From Bacillota bacterium (lineage in GTDB: Bacteria > Bacillota > GCA-003054495 > Carboxydocellales > JAJZTU01): a stretch of DNA of 5,194 bases. The DNA is taken from assembly GCA_021848765.1 (NCBI GenBank), contig JAJZTU010000248.1:1-5194 (forward strand). Reading direction: 5' to 3'. The position numbers were made by a program, and so were the translations under genes. Below the pieces are notes generated by a model. That model ran no database searches. It had not been told where the DNA came from and saw only the letters and a list, made by a program, of their open reading frames with translations. Shown here piece after piece: positions 5,163-5,194 of this stretch (positions within the stretch are counted from its first letter, which is position 1; the number at the start of each line of letters is the position of its first letter).

Positions 5163-5194
5163 TGGTAATCCAGGCTGTCAATTTGAGCAGTTAG

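Noticed and set aside
4820..5181. Two overlapping minus-strand frames with SPAL or RHYP repeats
   Set aside because: They are created by the 12-bp array read backwards and run into the antisense of the HPP gene; there is no ribosome binding site or known family.

Overview
The window comes from a low-to-moderate G+C, endospore-forming Firmicute. The evidence is a ydaO-type cyclic-di-AMP riboswitch ahead of a KimA potassium importer, spore-coat (CotF-like) genes behind what looks like a forespore sigma-G promoter, strong GGAGG ribosome binding sites and hairpin-plus-U-tract terminators. The flavour of the genes suggests an anaerobic clostridial lineage of the Desulfotomaculum/Peptococcaceae kind, but that placement is from general familiarity, not a database match. 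All five genes lie on the + strand.

Positions 1-234 are the regulatory leader of the first gene. The 3' part of a c-di-AMP riboswitch (its 5' strand lies outside the window) is followed by an intrinsic terminator at 151-180 and then a GTG start at 235. The gene (235-2064) is a full-length KimA. From this start its potassium-site residues fall at the same residue numbers I recall for the Bacillus subtilis protein. Riboswitch and transporter together form the known c-di-AMP/potassium homeostasis circuit.

Positions 2065-2756 hold two small spore-coat-type genes, a 66-residue protein and a CotF-domain protein with a GMGQ repeat tail, ended by a clear terminator. Their promoter region is the most intriguing part of the window. 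A near-ideal sigma-G promoter sits inside a long inverted repeat whose 3' arm contains the first coat gene's Shine-Dalgarno sequence. Read-through RNA from kimA should therefore hide the ribosome binding site, while RNA begun at the internal promoter should not.

Positions 2733-4386 hold a transcription unit with its own vegetative-type promoter: a Crp/Fnr-family regulator, a class I SAM-dependent methyltransferase 19 bases downstream, and a terminator.

Positions 4387-5074 hold a gene for an HPP-family membrane protein. Its upstream region contains a perfect TGTGA-N6-TCACA palindrome about 65 bases before a predicted transcription start. This is the site expected for a Crp-type recognition helix (R-E-x-x-x-R), and the regulator encoded next door has one, so a local regulatory link is a reasonable prediction. 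The HPP stop codon lies inside the first unit of a 12-bp tandem repeat (5069-5162) that fills most of the window's right end. No mobile element, tRNA, rRNA or CRISPR array was seen.
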